A stretch of 64,000 nt of DNA. Origin: Hyphomicrobiaceae bacterium. Its GTDB lineage: Bacteria > Pseudomonadota > Alphaproteobacteria > Rhizobiales > Devosiaceae. This document shows positions 25,084-34,390 of the stretch, piece after piece. The notes under the pieces were generated by a model. It searched no databases, was not told the DNA's origin, and saw only the letters and a program-made list of their open reading frames with translations. The DNA lies in assembly GCA_020638065.1 (NCBI GenBank), contig JACKJG010000006.1, positions 1-64,000 on the forward strand. Reading direction: 5' to 3'. The stretch's first letter is position 1. Every line of letters starts with the position of its first letter. The translations under genes and the position numbers were made by a program.

Positions 25084-25991
25084 TTCTGCCGTTCCGCGAA
25101 GTAGCGGGCCGTTTCGCGAAGGGTGTCGGCTTCGGGGCCGAACATCATCAGAGCGGAAATGGCGTGATGGATGCGGTCGCCGAGATGGCTATAGGCGGCG
25201 TTGAGGCCAATGCGGGAGACGAGGGTCGGCTTTTGGCGGGCATGGTCCTTGCCGGTCGCCTTGCCCATGGCTTCGCTCGATGCGGTTAAATCGAGAATGT
25301 CGTCTGCGAGCTGGAAGGCGCGGCCGGCTTCTTCGCCAAACAGGGTGAGGGCCTTGAACTGATCGGGACTGGCGCCACCGAGCAGGGCACCCATGCGCAC
25401 GGCGGAGCGGATGAGGGCGCCGGTTTTCATCTGCTGCATTTCGGTGATGTCGTCCGTCGAAAACCCGCCCTTTTCGCCCTCAAGGTCGCGCATCTGGCCG
25501 CCGGCCATGCCACCCGCGCCCGATCCGGCAACCAGTTCGGTGACCAGCGCCGCGCGGATGGCGGGGTCGGGATGACAGGTTTCGGATGCCAGAAGGCCGA
25601 AGGCGTGGGTCAGAAGCGCATCGCCGGCCAAAATGGCGGTCGCTTCATCATAGGCCTTGTGGACGGTCGGCTGGCCGCGCCTTGTGTCATCATCGTCCAT
25701 TGCCGGCAGGTCGTCGTGGACCAGCGAGTAGCAATGGATGAATTCAACGGCGAGGGCGGCGGGAAGGGTCTCGGGTTCCCCGGCATCAAACAGGCGCGCC
25801 GTTTCAACCAGCAGAAAGGGGCGCAGCCTTTTGCCGCCATTGAGCGCGCCATGGCGCATGGCCTCGATCAGCCGATCAGGCGCCCTGCCAGGCCCGCTCA
25901 GTTTTTCTGCCCGCAGTTCCCTGTCCAGTGCATCGCCGAAGCGGGTAGCGAAGTTTTCGAGGCGCGTGGCGAAGTCTTGTGGCTGGGGCAT
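25080..25991 (-). CDS. ispA: Polyprenyl synthetase, probably farnesyl diphosphate synthase
   Basis: This 303-residue trans-isoprenyl diphosphate synthase has 'GKRLRPFLLVET' for IPP binding, the first aspartate-rich motif 'HDDLPAMDDDDTRRG' (about residues 92-106) with two extra residues as in type-II bacterial FPP synthases, and the second 'LADDILDL' near residue 233. It joins IPP and DMAPP/GPP to make C15 farnesyl diphosphate for ubiquinone and bactoprenol. The start at 25991 is an ATG. A 67-bp gap separates it from the divergent mtgA. ispG of the same pathway lies about 2 kb away. Confidence 0.88.
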   Translation of the reverse strand: MPQPQDFATRLENFATRFGDALDRELRAEKLSGPGRAPDRLIEAMRHGALNGGKRLRPFLLVETARLFDAGEPETLPAALAVEFIHCYSLVHDDLPAMDDDDTRRGQPTVHKAYDEATAILAGDALLTHAFGLLASETCHPDPAIRAALVTELVAGSGAGGMAGGQMRDLEGEKGGFSTDDITEMQQMKTGALIRSAVRMGALLGGASPDQFKALTLFGEEAGRAFQLADDILDLTASSEAMGKATGKDHARQKPTLVSRIGLNAAYSHLGDRIHHAISALMMFGPEADTLRETARYFAERQK

Positions 25992-26058
25992 GAGGAAGCT
26001 CTAGCGTTCAGCCGCAATTTGGGCAAGAAGCTGCGGCACCGCGGCGGCGCGCGATGAA

Positions 26059-26799
26059 TTGGAGCACGAAACGGGTTTGGCGGCAAAGACGAACAGAAAG
26101 CGAAATTGGTTCTGGCGCATCATCAGGGTGGCGGCACTTGTGCTGGCGGTTCTGATTGTGCTGCCGGTCGTGCTGGTGCCGCTCTATCTCGTTGTCGACC
26201 CGATCTCGACGCCAATGTTTGCGCGCTATCTGACCGGGCAGCGGGTGGAACGGGACTGGCGGGACATCGACGCGATTTCGGACCGGCTGAAAGTCTCGGT
26301 GGTCATGAGCGAAGACGGGCAGTTCTGCCGCCATCAGGGGGTCGATCTTGGCGCATTACGCGACGAGATCAAGACGTTCATGGCGGGCGGCGATGCGCGG
26401 GGTGCCTCGACGATTTCCATGCAGGTGGCGCGCAATCTCTTTCTGTGGCAGGGGCGGTCGGTGATCAGGAAAGCGCTTGAAGTGCCGTTGGCGCTCTATC
26501 TTGATCTGGTCCTGCCAAAGCGGCGGATCATGGAGATCTATCTCAATATTGCCGAATGGGGACCGGATGGTGAGTTCGGCATCGAAGCCGGGGTCAAGGC
26601 GGCGTTCGGAGTGGATGCGGATGCGTTGAGCTGGGAACGGGCCAGCCTGATGACGGTAACCCTGCCCAATCCGCATGTGCGCAAACCGGGGCACCCAACC
26701 GCGGGATTGCGGCGCATCGCCAGCATCATCACTGCGCGGGCGCAGCAATATTCGGATCGCGCCTGGTGTCTGTTCGATGGGCGTGCGCCGGAATTGTAG
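26059..26799 (+). CDS. mtgA: Monofunctional biosynthetic peptidoglycan transglycosylase
   Basis: This GT51 enzyme polymerises lipid II into glycan strands in the periplasm. One N-terminal membrane span ('LVLAVLIVLPVVLVPLYLV') is followed by the transglycosylase domain with 'MSEDGQFCRHQGVDL' (catalytic Glu in the E-D-x-x-F-x-x-H-x-G motif) and 'GASTISMQVARNLFL', then 'RRIMEIYLNIAEWG'. The length of about 246 residues fits MtgA. The start is uncertain: TTG at 26059 gives a short basic lead before the membrane span, but no clear ribosome-binding site is seen and the frame is open further upstream. Confidence 0.92.
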   Translation: MEHETGLAAKTNRKRNWFWRIIRVAALVLAVLIVLPVVLVPLYLVVDPISTPMFARYLTGQRVERDWRDIDAISDRLKVSVVMSEDGQFCRHQGVDLGALRDEIKTFMAGGDARGASTISMQVARNLFLWQGRSVIRKALEVPLALYLDLVLPKRRIMEIYLNIAEWGPDGEFGIEAGVKAAFGVDADALSWERASLMTVTLPNPHVRKPGHPTAGLRRIASIITARAQQYSDRAWCLFDGRAPEL

Positions 26800-26941
26800 T
26801 GCGTTCTTTTCTCGGCGTGGGGTCTAGCCAAGCGGGTGTTCTTTGAGTATATAGCCCGCCAATCCTGACAGGGCTTTATGTTTTCGCGCTGCCCCTTGGC
26901 CAAGAGGCTGAAGGAGCGTGCGGTTTGAATGGAGTTGAACT

Positions 26942-27121
26942 ATGGCAGTCCCCAAGCGGAAAACCACGCCGTCCAAGCGCGGCATGCGCCGTTCGGCCGA
27001 TGCGCTCAAGGCCAAGGCATATGTGGAAGACAAGGATAGCGGCGAGCTCCGCCGTCCGCATCATATCGATCTGAAGTCGGGCATGTATCGTGGCCGCCAG
27101 ATTCTGGAGCCGAAGGCCTGA
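26942..27121 (+). CDS. rpmF: 50S ribosomal protein L32
   Basis: This short gene encodes 59 residues, beginning 'MAVPKRKTTPSKRGMRRSAD' and ending 'GRQILEPKA'. The start 'AVPKRKTSPS(K/R)RGMRRS' is diagnostic of bacterial L32. It lacks the CxxC...CxxC zinc-binding residues found in some L32 proteins, as expected for alphaproteobacteria. 'GGAGTTGAACT' precedes the ATG. It stands alone between mtgA and fumC and has its own hairpin terminator. Confidence 0.96.
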   Translation: MAVPKRKTTPSKRGMRRSADALKAKAYVEDKDSGELRRPHHIDLKSGMYRGRQILEPKA

Positions 27122-27149
27122 GGCCTGAGGTTTTGAACGCCGAATTTTC

Positions 27150-27180
27150 AACGGCCGCTTCCTTTGGAGGCGGCCGTTTT
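27150..27180 (+). terminator. Terminator of rpmF
   Basis: AACGGCCGC (27150-27158) pairs with GCGGCCGTT (27170-27178) around an 11-base loop and continues into a TTTT stretch. It lies 28 bases after the rpmF stop, the expected place for an intrinsic terminator, and 68 bases before the fumC start. Confidence 0.8.
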
Positions 27181-27247
27181 GCTTTGTTCGAGAATCAGGA
27201 ATAGAAGCCCGTTAACGGGCGCGTCAGGACCCCGTAGGGAGAGAAGA

Positions 27248-28642
27248 ATGAGCACACGCACGGAAAGCGATTCGATGGGCACCATCGAGGTGCCGAGCGA
27301 TAAGTACTACGGGGCGCAGACGGCCCGCTCGCTGATGAATTTCGAGATCGGCGGCGAGACCATGCCGGCCGAAATCATCCATGCGTTCGGCATTCTCAAG
27401 AAAGCGGCAGCGCTGACCAACAACGAACTCGGCCTGCTCGATGACAGTCTGACGGACCTGATCGCAAAGGCGGCGGACGAGGTGATTGCCGGAAGGCTCG
27501 GGGACCATTTCCCGCTGGTCGTCTGGCAGACGGGGTCGGGCACGCAATCGAACATGAACGTCAACGAGGTGATCTCGAACCGAGCCATCGAACTGGCGGG
27601 CGGCGAGATGGGCAGCAAGAAACCGGTCCATCCCAATGACCACGTCAACAAGTCGCAGAGTTCGAACGACACCTATCCGACCGCGATGCATATCGCGGCG
27701 GTGATCCAGATCGAAAGCTACCTGTTCCCGCGCGTGAAAATGCTGCGCGATACGCTTGACCAGAAATCGAAGGACTACATGCAGATCGTCAAGATCGGGC
27801 GGACGCATCTGCAGGATGCGACGCCGCTGACGCTCGGGCAGGAGATATCCGGCTGGGTGGCGCAACTCGACCGGGGCATGGAGGCGGTCAAGGCAACATT
27901 GCCCCAGCTTCGCGAGCTGGCGCTGGGCGGTACGGCGGTGGGTACGGGGCTGAATACCCATCCTGATTATGCGGTCAAGGTTGCCGCCAAGATTTCGGAA
28001 TTGAGCGGGCATGACTTTGTCACCGGCCCGAACAAGTTTGCGGTTCTGGCCGCGCATGATGCGATGGTTGGCACGTCGGGGGCGCTCAAGCAGCTTGCAG
28101 CGGCGCTGATGAAGATTGCCAACGACGTGCGCTGGCTGGCCTCGGGTCCGCGGTGCGGCATCGGCGAGTTGCAGATTCCGGAAAACGAGCCGGGTTCGTC
28201 GATCATGCCGGGCAAGGTCAACCCGACGCAATCGGAGGCCATGACCATGGTATGCGCGCAGGTCATGGGCAATGATGCGACGATCGGGTTTGCGGGGGCG
28301 ATGGGCAATTTCGAGCTCAATGTCTTCAAGCCGGTCATCGCCTATAACCTGCTGCAATCGATCCGGCTGCTGGCCGACGCCTCGAAGAGCTTCAACAATA
28401 ATTGCGCGGTGGGGATCGAGCCGATCGCGGCCAATATCGATGCGCATCTGAGAAACTCGCTGATGCTGGTCACGGCGCTGAACCCCGTTATCGGCTATGA
28501 CAATGCCGCCAAGATCGCCAAGCACGCGCACAAGAGCGGTTCGACGCTGAAAGAGGCAGCCATTGACCTCGGACTGCTAAGCGGCGAGGAATTCGACAAG
28601 GCGGTGCGTCCGGAGAAAATGGTCGGGCCGCTCGACGTCTGA
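27248..28642 (+). CDS. fumC: Class II fumarate hydratase
   Basis: This 464-residue enzyme of the citric-acid cycle interconverts fumarate and malate without an iron-sulfur cluster. Signature 'GSSIMPGKVNPTQSE' (catalytic-loop Ser) and 'TGSGTQSNMNVNEVI' plus 'GRTHLQDATPLTLGQE' define class II fumarases rather than aspartases. The ATG at 27248 follows GGGAGAGAAGA and gives the standard N-terminus ('ESDSMGTIEVPSDKYYGAQT'); the frame is open upstream to 27164 but those codons overlap the rpmF terminator. Confidence 0.96.
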   Translation: MSTRTESDSMGTIEVPSDKYYGAQTARSLMNFEIGGETMPAEIIHAFGILKKAAALTNNELGLLDDSLTDLIAKAADEVIAGRLGDHFPLVVWQTGSGTQSNMNVNEVISNRAIELAGGEMGSKKPVHPNDHVNKSQSSNDTYPTAMHIAAVIQIESYLFPRVKMLRDTLDQKSKDYMQIVKIGRTHLQDATPLTLGQEISGWVAQLDRGMEAVKATLPQLRELALGGTAVGTGLNTHPDYAVKVAAKISELSGHDFVTGPNKFAVLAAHDAMVGTSGALKQLAAALMKIANDVRWLASGPRCGIGELQIPENEPGSSIMPGKVNPTQSEAMTMVCAQVMGNDATIGFAGAMGNFELNVFKPVIAYNLLQSIRLLADASKSFNNNCAVGIEPIAANIDAHLRNSLMLVTALNPVIGYDNAAKIAKHAHKSGSTLKEAAIDLGLLSGEEFDKAVRPEKMVGPLDV

Positions 28643-28670
28643 GTGGGCCGTCAAGGGGGGAGGCAAGGAC

Positions 28671-29072
28671 ATGTTCATTCCACCGCTGCTGATCCTGCCG
28701 TTGATCATCTACAATCTGGTGGCTTTCGATCTGGTAGGTAGCCGCGAAATGGGCTGGGCGCAGCCGGTCTTCAGCTTTTCGATGCCCTCGGGTGCCGTCT
28801 GGTCGATGAATGTTGCAGACCTTCTGGTCGTTTTTGCGCTCGTCCTGCTGCTGATCGACGTGATCCGCTCACGCCACATCGTGCGCAAGATGATGAATCT
28901 CGGTGCGTCGCTTCTGGTGTTGGCGATCTATGTGGGTGAGTTCGTTCTGGTGCCGGCGGCGGCCACGAGCGTCTTTTTCGCCTGCCTTGTCATGTCGGGC
29001 GTCGACGCGATTACGAAATTGCTAACCCCGGCGCGGCCCGGACCGGTGCACCTGCCGCGCTTTGACGATTGA
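28671..29072 (+). CDS. Small integral membrane protein of unknown function
   Basis: The 133-residue protein is mostly hydrophobic, with about three or four predicted spans ('IPPLLILPLIIYNLVAF', 'VADLLVVFALVLLLIDVI', 'MMNLGASLLVLAIYVGEF', 'AAATSVFFACLVMSGVDAI'). It is 28 bp downstream of fumC and its start follows GGGGAGGCAAGGAC, so it is probably co-transcribed with fumC. I cannot assign a family. Its stop abuts the stop of the convergent gene at 29073. Confidence 0.75.
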   Translation: MFIPPLLILPLIIYNLVAFDLVGSREMGWAQPVFSFSMPSGAVWSMNVADLLVVFALVLLLIDVIRSRHIVRKMMNLGASLLVLAIYVGEFVLVPAAATSVFFACLVMSGVDAITKLLTPARPGPVHLPRFDD

Positions 29073-29336
29073 TCAGGCGCTGATCGCCAGACCGTAGCCG
29101 GCTGGCATGCGGCGGATCTTGCGGCGATTGGCATCTTCATAGGCGCTGGTTGCGGTGCTGACCGGCGCGCGGCGCAATTGGCGCTGCGGCATCATTCTCA
29201 GCTTGGCCGCCACGAGATGCGAGGCAAAATCCGAGGGAAGAGAGTAGCGATAGAGCGAGCGAAAGTCCTGGCGGCGCGAAGCTGTTGCCTCGATCACCAT
29301 CGGCAGGTTTGGTTTTGTGTCGTTCTGAACCGTCAT
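29073..29336 (-). CDS. Small hypothetical protein, 87 residues
   Basis: A short, basic, arginine-rich protein ('MTVQNDTKPNLPMVIEATAS', ending 'RRMPAGYGLAISA'). Its start at 29336 follows GGAG by eight bases, and it has no stop conflict with the neighbouring membrane protein (the two stops are adjacent). No domain is recognised and there are no membrane segments. Small basic proteins of this kind are sometimes structural or regulatory, but nothing here shows which. Reality is likely rather than certain. Confidence 0.5.
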   Translation of the reverse strand: MTVQNDTKPNLPMVIEATASRRQDFRSLYRYSLPSDFASHLVAAKLRMMPQRQLRRAPVSTATSAYEDANRRKIRRMPAGYGLAISA

Positions 29337-29540
29337 TTTCCGGCTCCGGCCCTTTTGTTGCGCTTCCTGTTTCAATCCGGGCCGATTGTTTCATTTCGGG
29401 ACACGCTCAAGGCGAATCACCTGGCCCTCGCCAGCAAGTGTGGCAAGCGGCGTGCCAATTTTAAGGCTTTGTTAAGATTTAGAGCCGGAACCGGTCAGGC
29501 CGGCCTCAGCGCGAACTGTGGCGGGCAGTGGCGGGCCGGG

Positions 29541-30308
29541 TCAGAAATTGTCCTTGGCCTTGCGGATTGCCGCGAAGACCTCGAATGGTTCGGCGCCCTG
29601 CATGCCCATTCTTTCCACCAGGCCGGGATCGTCGGCGCGCAGGAACGGATTGGCCTTCTTGTCATCACCGAGATTGAAGGGGATGGTCGGCTGGCCGGCA
29701 TCGCGCTGCGCTCTGGCCTCTTCGGTGCGCGCCCTGAGTGCTTCATTGTCCGGGTCGATGAACAGGGCGAACCTGGCATTAGCCAGGGTATATTCATGGC
29801 CGCAATAGACCATTGTGTCGTCCGGCAGAGCGCGCAGGCGTTTCAGGCCTTCCCACATGGGTTCGGGCGTGCCCTCGAACATGCGGCCGCATCCGAGCGA
29901 AAACAGTGCGTCGCCGCAGAACAGGGATTTGCTGGCCGGGTCGAAATAGGAAATATGCCCCAGCGTGTGACCCGGCGTTTCGATCACCTCGAACCGCGTC
30001 TCGCCAAGATCGAGCGTGTGGTTGTGATCGACCAGTTCGTCGAGCCCGTTGATCTTGCCGACTTCCTGGGTGGGTCCGTAGATCGTGCAACCATATTTGC
30101 GTTTGAGATCCGCAATCCCGGCCGTGTGGTCATCATGGTGGTGGGTGATCAGCACGTGGGTGAGGCGCCAGCCCGCTTTGTCGAGTTCGGCGATAATGGG
30201 CGCAGCATCCGGCGCGTCCACGCAGGCACATTCGCCGGTTGCCTCGTCGTGGATGAGAAATCCGTAATTGTCGGAACGGCATTCGAAGGTCTTGATGATC
30301 AGGGACAT
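29541..30308 (-). CDS. gloB: Hydroxyacylglutathione hydrolase (glyoxalase II)
   Basis: The 255-residue metallo-beta-lactamase-fold enzyme hydrolyses S-D-lactoylglutathione to lactate and glutathione, the second step of methylglyoxal detoxification. Metal-binding motif THxHxDH is present as 'THHHDDHTAG' (His56, His58, Asp60, His61), with 'TPGHTLGHISY' and 'FCGDALFSLGCGRMFEG' holding later ligands, and the C-terminal HAGH part 'CGHEYTLANARFAL'. It diverges from the methyltransferase gene at 30473, a common pairing in Rhizobiales. Confidence 0.95.
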   Translation of the reverse strand: MSLIIKTFECRSDNYGFLIHDEATGECACVDAPDAAPIIAELDKAGWRLTHVLITHHHDDHTAGIADLKRKYGCTIYGPTQEVGKINGLDELVDHNHTLDLGETRFEVIETPGHTLGHISYFDPASKSLFCGDALFSLGCGRMFEGTPEPMWEGLKRLRALPDDTMVYCGHEYTLANARFALFIDPDNEALRARTEEARAQRDAGQPTIPFNLGDDKKANPFLRADDPGLVERMGMQGAEPFEVFAAIRKAKDNF

Positions 30309-30472
30309 GTCCGCCTCACCTCGTTCACATGAACCATTGGCACCAGACTAGGAACTTGACGCACTGGCTGGCAAGCGCGCATTGAGCGCATTCTTGAATT
30401 GTGACGGGCCAAGCTTGCGCCGGCGGGGCAAAAGCGCCACCTTTCATTCGTTGTCTGAACCCGGGCCGGCCC

Positions 30473-31204
30473 ATGAACCTCGATGTGATGCGCCTCATAC
30501 AATTCTACCGCTCGCCGCTGGGGGGGATCAGCCGGCGGCTGGTGCGCGAGCGTGTCATTGAGCTCGCCGACGATGTCTCGGGCAAGCGCATATTGGGTCT
30601 CGGATTTGCCACGCCCTATATGCGGTTTGCCGTGCCCAAGGCGGAGCGGATCGTGTCGCTGATGCCGGCGCGGCAAGGTGCGTCGGTCTGGCCGCGCGAG
30701 GGGCCCTCGACAACGGTTCTGTGCGATCCGCTGGAAATGCCGCTGACCGATGCGTCGGTGGATCTGATCATTGCGGTGCATGCGTTCGAATTTGCGGCGG
30801 ATTCCGAAGAACTGATGCGCGAATTGTGGCGGGTGGCGGCGCCGGATGCGGAACTGATCGTGGTTGTGCCGCGGCGCAACGGATTGTGGTCGAGCGCCGA
30901 CAGCAACCCGTTCGGGGCCGGGCATCCGTTCAGCCAGGGTCAGCTCGACCGGCTCTTGCGCGATCACTCGTTCAAGCCCGAGGCCTTCCGGCATGCGCTC
31001 TATTTCCTGCCGAGCAACCGCCGGCTGTTGCTCAAGTTCAGCGGGGCGATGGAGCGGACGGGTCGAATCTTCGGACCGGCGCTGTCCGGAGTGATTGTCG
31101 CCAAAGCGAAAAAGCAGCTCTTCCCGGCCATCGCGCGGCGGCAGCGGGCCGAGCGCTATGTGCGGGTTCCGGTGCTGCAGCCGCAACCGGCCTTTGAGAT
31201 CTGA
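30473..31204 (+). CDS. Class I SAM-dependent methyltransferase
   Basis: The 243-residue protein has a Rossmann-type SAM-binding core: 'KRILGLGFATPYMRFAV' (motif I region), 'PLEMPLTDASVDLIIAVHAF' (motif II/III) and 'LIVVVPRRNGLW'. It is the 'methyltransferase beside gloB' family common in alphaproteobacteria; the substrate is unknown. The start is ATG 30473, with a weak upstream signal; another ATG five codons later is possible. It lies 75 bp before hisC, divergent from gloB. Confidence 0.85.
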   Translation: MNLDVMRLIQFYRSPLGGISRRLVRERVIELADDVSGKRILGLGFATPYMRFAVPKAERIVSLMPARQGASVWPREGPSTTVLCDPLEMPLTDASVDLIIAVHAFEFAADSEELMRELWRVAAPDAELIVVVPRRNGLWSSADSNPFGAGHPFSQGQLDRLLRDHSFKPEAFRHALYFLPSNRRLLLKFSGAMERTGRIFGPALSGVIVAKAKKQLFPAIARRQRAERYVRVPVLQPQPAFEI

Positions 31205-31278
31205 GGCGGTGCTTGCAATTGGGGCGGGCGCAGATATGTTCCGCCCCGAATTGATCAATCAAGGTTGCGATAGCCGAC

Positions 31279-32370
31279 ATGAACGAGCGTCCGCAGGCCA
31301 AAGCCGGTGTTTTGAAGATTGCGCCCTATGTGCCAGGACGGTCGGCGTCGGGTGCGATCCAAACGCGGGCCAAGCTTTCCTCCAACGAATCCCCGCTCGG
31401 TGCCAGCCCGAAGGCGGTGGAGGCGCTGAGAGCCTTGGATGGGCAATTGGCGTCCTATCCCGAGGGTTCTTCGCGAGACCTGCGGACGGCACTGGCCCGT
31501 GTGCATGATCTCGAGGCGGACCGGATTGTCATCGGCGCGGGATCGGACGAGCTTTTGCATCTGATCGCCCAGACCTATCTCGGTGAAGGCGACGAAGCGG
31601 TGATTTCGCAATATGGATTTCTGGTCTATCCGATCGCGACAACAGGGGCCGGCGCGACGCCGGTATTTGCACCGGACAAGGATTACCGGGTCGATGTGGA
31701 TGCGATGCTCGCGGCCGTGACGGAGCGCACCAAGGTCGTGTTCCTGGCCAATCCAAACAACCCGACCGGCACCTATCTCCCGGACAATGAGGTGCGGCGG
31801 CTGCACGCGGGCCTGCCAGAGAATGTGCTGTTCGTGCTCGACAGCGCCTATGCCGAATATGTCACGGCGCCCGATTACGATGCGGGGATCGACCTGGTGC
31901 GCGAGAACGACAATGTCGTGATGGTGCGCACCTTCTCCAAGATCGGACTGGCGGCGCTCAGAATCGGCTGGCTTTACGGGCCCGATCATGTGGTCGATGC
32001 GCTGAACCGGCTTCGCGGGCCGTTCAATGTGAACATGGCCGCGCAACTGGCTGGCGTGGCTGCGCTCAATGACGAGGATTTCATTGCCAAGCTTCAGGAG
32101 CATAACCGGACCTGGCGCGATTACCTGGAACAGGAATTGGCGGGCAACCGGGTTCGTGTCCTGCCCTCGGAGGGCAATTTCGTGCTCGCGCTTTTTCCGC
32201 AATCGGGACCGGTGACGGCGGCAAGTGTCAATCAGGCTCTCCTTGATGAGGGCATCGTGGTGCGGGAGATGGGAGGATATGGACTTCCCGAGGCGCTGAG
32301 AATTTCGATCGGAACGGAAGCGGCGATGCGCGACGTCGTGCGCATCGTTCGGGGGATGGACAATGAGTGA
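31279..32370 (+). CDS. hisC: Histidinol-phosphate aminotransferase
   Basis: The 363-residue PLP enzyme makes histidinol phosphate in histidine synthesis and can serve in aromatic amino-acid transamination. It has 'KLSSNESPLGASPKAVEA', 'NPNNPTGTYLP' and the PLP lysine in 'FSKIGLAALRIGWLYG' (Lys221). The product overlaps the following prephenate dehydrogenase gene by eight bases, which supports a role in tyrosine/phenylalanine as well as histidine synthesis. The ATG at 31279 starts 'MNERPQAKAGVLKIAPYVPG'. Confidence 0.92.
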   Translation: MNERPQAKAGVLKIAPYVPGRSASGAIQTRAKLSSNESPLGASPKAVEALRALDGQLASYPEGSSRDLRTALARVHDLEADRIVIGAGSDELLHLIAQTYLGEGDEAVISQYGFLVYPIATTGAGATPVFAPDKDYRVDVDAMLAAVTERTKVVFLANPNNPTGTYLPDNEVRRLHAGLPENVLFVLDSAYAEYVTAPDYDAGIDLVRENDNVVMVRTFSKIGLAALRIGWLYGPDHVVDALNRLRGPFNVNMAAQLAGVAALNDEDFIAKLQEHNRTWRDYLEQELAGNRVRVLPSEGNFVLALFPQSGPVTAASVNQALLDEGIVVREMGGYGLPEALRISIGTEAAMRDVVRIVRGMDNE

Positions 32371-33328
32371 GCAACCGTTTCGGAGTGAGCAACCGTTTCG
32401 CCGCATGGTTCTGATCGGCATCGGTCTGGTCGGCTCGTCGATTGCGCTTGCGGCCCGCAAACAGGGTCTGGCCGCTGAAGTGGTCGCGGTGGCCCGGCAG
32501 CAGGCGACGCTCGACGAGGCGCGAGCGTTGAACCTTGCGGACGAATATCTGTCTGACGCAGCGGAATCGGTCAAAGGGGCGGATCTTGTTATTCTCTGCA
32601 CGCCGGTCGGAGCGTTCGAGGCGGTTGCCAAAGCCATCGCCCCACATCTGGAGCCGGGAGCAATCCTGACCGACGTGGGATCGGTCAAGGGACATGTGCA
32701 CCGGGTTGTCGGGCCGCTGGTGCCAAAGGGCGTGCATTTCATTCCCGGCCACCCCATGGCTGGCACGGAGCATTCGGGGCCGTCTGCGGGCTTTGCGGAA
32801 TTGTTCGAGAACCGCTGGTGCATTCTGACCCCCACGGACGATCAGGACCGGGATGCCGTGGAGCGGCTGACATGGTTCTGGAAGTCCATGGGCTCGAAGG
32901 TCGATCTGATGGAGCATGAGCATCATGATCTGGTGGTGGCCATTACCAGCCACGTGCCGCATCTTGTCGCGTACAATATCGTTGGCACGGCCGACGATCT
33001 GGCGACGGTCTCGAAGTCCGAGGTGATCCAGTTCTCCGCGGGCGGCTTTCGCGATTTCACGCGCATCGCCGCCTCCGATCCGGTCATGTGGCGAGACGTC
33101 TTCCTGACCAATCGGGAAGCCGTCCTCGAAATGCTGGGGCGGTTTCTCGAGGATCTTTCCATGTTGCAGCGCTACGTGCGCAACGGTGACGGACCGGCGC
33201 TCGAGGCGCTTTTTACCCGCACCCGGGCCATCAGGCGGTCGATCATCGATGCGGGGCAGGAAACTGCGGCGCCCGACTTCGGCCGGCCGCATGGCGGCGA
33301 GCCGGACGATCAGCCAAAGTCAGAATAG
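32363..33328 (+). CDS. Prephenate/arogenate dehydrogenase (TyrA-type)
   Basis: The 321-residue enzyme oxidises prephenate or arogenate with NAD(P) on the path to tyrosine. The N-terminal nucleotide fold is visible as 'LIGIGLVGSSIALAARKQG' and 'DLVILCTPVGAFEAV'; 'DVGSVKGHVHRVV' and 'FIPGHPMAGTEHSGPSAG' hold the active-site residues expected for the family. Overlap with hisC of eight bases makes them one operon. The stop overlaps the convergent DUF2125 gene by nine bases. The symbol tyrC is used in some relatives. Confidence 0.9.
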   Translation: MSEQPFRSEQPFRRMVLIGIGLVGSSIALAARKQGLAAEVVAVARQQATLDEARALNLADEYLSDAAESVKGADLVILCTPVGAFEAVAKAIAPHLEPGAILTDVGSVKGHVHRVVGPLVPKGVHFIPGHPMAGTEHSGPSAGFAELFENRWCILTPTDDQDRDAVERLTWFWKSMGSKVDLMEHEHHDLVVAITSHVPHLVAYNIVGTADDLATVSKSEVIQFSAGGFRDFTRIAASDPVMWRDVFLTNREAVLEMLGRFLEDLSMLQRYVRNGDGPALEALFTRTRAIRRSIIDAGQETAAPDFGRPHGGEPDDQPKSE

Positions 33329-34342
33329 GGGCGGAAGCGCCGTCAAGGGTGCGTTTCCGGCAAACAGGACCCCGTGCCGAAGCGAATAGGCCCGGTAGAG
33401 GCTGCCATCGCTGTTTGGATCTCCAAGCAGCATGTTGATCATCGGCGCGGACGTGATCGCGGACAGGCGTGTGTCGAGCCCGTTGCTGGTCAGGTCGAAG
33501 TCGCCCTGCCACATGTTGTTTTCATCCAATCCCGCATTGCCAGCGAGCGAAAACGAGGCTTCGGCATCCTTGCCTTCGAAAACGTGCAGGGTCAGATGCG
33601 GATTGGGCTCGCGCCAATTGCTGAAAATCGTGGCCAGATCGAAATTTTGCAGATCGTCGGGCATGCCGGGGAAATCGGCCTCGAGACGGAAGTCGGCATT
33701 GGTGATGTTCAACTCGGGGAAGTTCGCACCGCCAAGGATCGAATAGAGCGACCATTGAGCGGAATGGGTGGTGGCGTCGCGCCCTTCGGGTGCATCGAGC
33801 AAGTGGGCTTCGAACCCTTCGGCATCGGCAAGCAGGGTTTCGCCGACCAGACTATCCTTGAGCGCGATGTTGTTGCCGACAATCGAGATATTGGCGAGCG
33901 CCGTCCAGTTGGTGCGGGCACTGGCCTCGAGCTGGTCCCAGGTGAGCGTGCGGCGAGTGCCGGTGAAAGCATCGGAGATCGTGAGCGGGCCCTCGGCGAA
34001 GAACAGGGCATGGGTGGGCGCATATATGCGGATCGTGGCCTCTAGCTTGGGCAGATGCAGGGTCACGTCATCGGCCCGCAATGTGAGGTCCTGGCAGAAA
34101 AGATCGAAGCGAAAGGGCAGGCCGGCAACATCAAGCTTGCCGCAGGTCAGTTCGTCGCCTTCGGCCGCCGCTTCTGCGTGAATCTGATCATAGGCATTGC
34201 GGATATAGGTGGCGCCGGTGAACCAGAGGCCGAGCCAGGCCAGGACCACCACGACCACGATGGCAATGAGCACGATGAAGCGCGTCCGCGCTGGCGTGCG
34301 TTGTTTGGTCTCGGTAGCGGATGGCGGCGGTTGCATGGGCAT
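33320..34342 (-). CDS. DUF2125 family protein
   Basis: This 340-residue protein of the DUF2125 family occurs mostly in alphaproteobacteria. A single N-terminal membrane span ('FIVLIAIVVVVVLAWLGLW') anchors it, and the rest is predicted periplasmic, rich in beta-strand-like segments ('VTLHLPKLEATIRIYAPT'). It contains 'CGKLDVAGLPFRFDLFCQDL', typical of the family. Function unknown. It is convergent with the hisC-prephenate dehydrogenase pair and divergent from the chaC-type gene, the usual Rhizobiales neighbourhood. Confidence 0.85.
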   Translation of the reverse strand: MPMQPPPSATETKQRTPARTRFIVLIAIVVVVVLAWLGLWFTGATYIRNAYDQIHAEAAAEGDELTCGKLDVAGLPFRFDLFCQDLTLRADDVTLHLPKLEATIRIYAPTHALFFAEGPLTISDAFTGTRRTLTWDQLEASARTNWTALANISIVGNNIALKDSLVGETLLADAEGFEAHLLDAPEGRDATTHSAQWSLYSILGGANFPELNITNADFRLEADFPGMPDDLQNFDLATIFSNWREPNPHLTLHVFEGKDAEASFSLAGNAGLDENNMWQGDFDLTSNGLDTRLSAITSAPMINMLLGDPNSDGSLYRAYSLRHGVLFAGNAPLTALPPLF

Positions 34343-34390
34343 TTTCTTCGCGATAGACGAGGGCGGTTAGGGGTCAAATTTGTCCGCAAC

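Noticed and set aside
27224..28531. Long minus-strand open frame over fumC
   Set aside because: fumC on the plus strand has all fumarase motifs; the opposite frame is a shadow.
31255..33292. Two long minus-strand open frames over hisC and the prephenate dehydrogenase
   Set aside because: The plus-strand genes carry full enzyme motifs and overlap properly; the minus frames show no domain.
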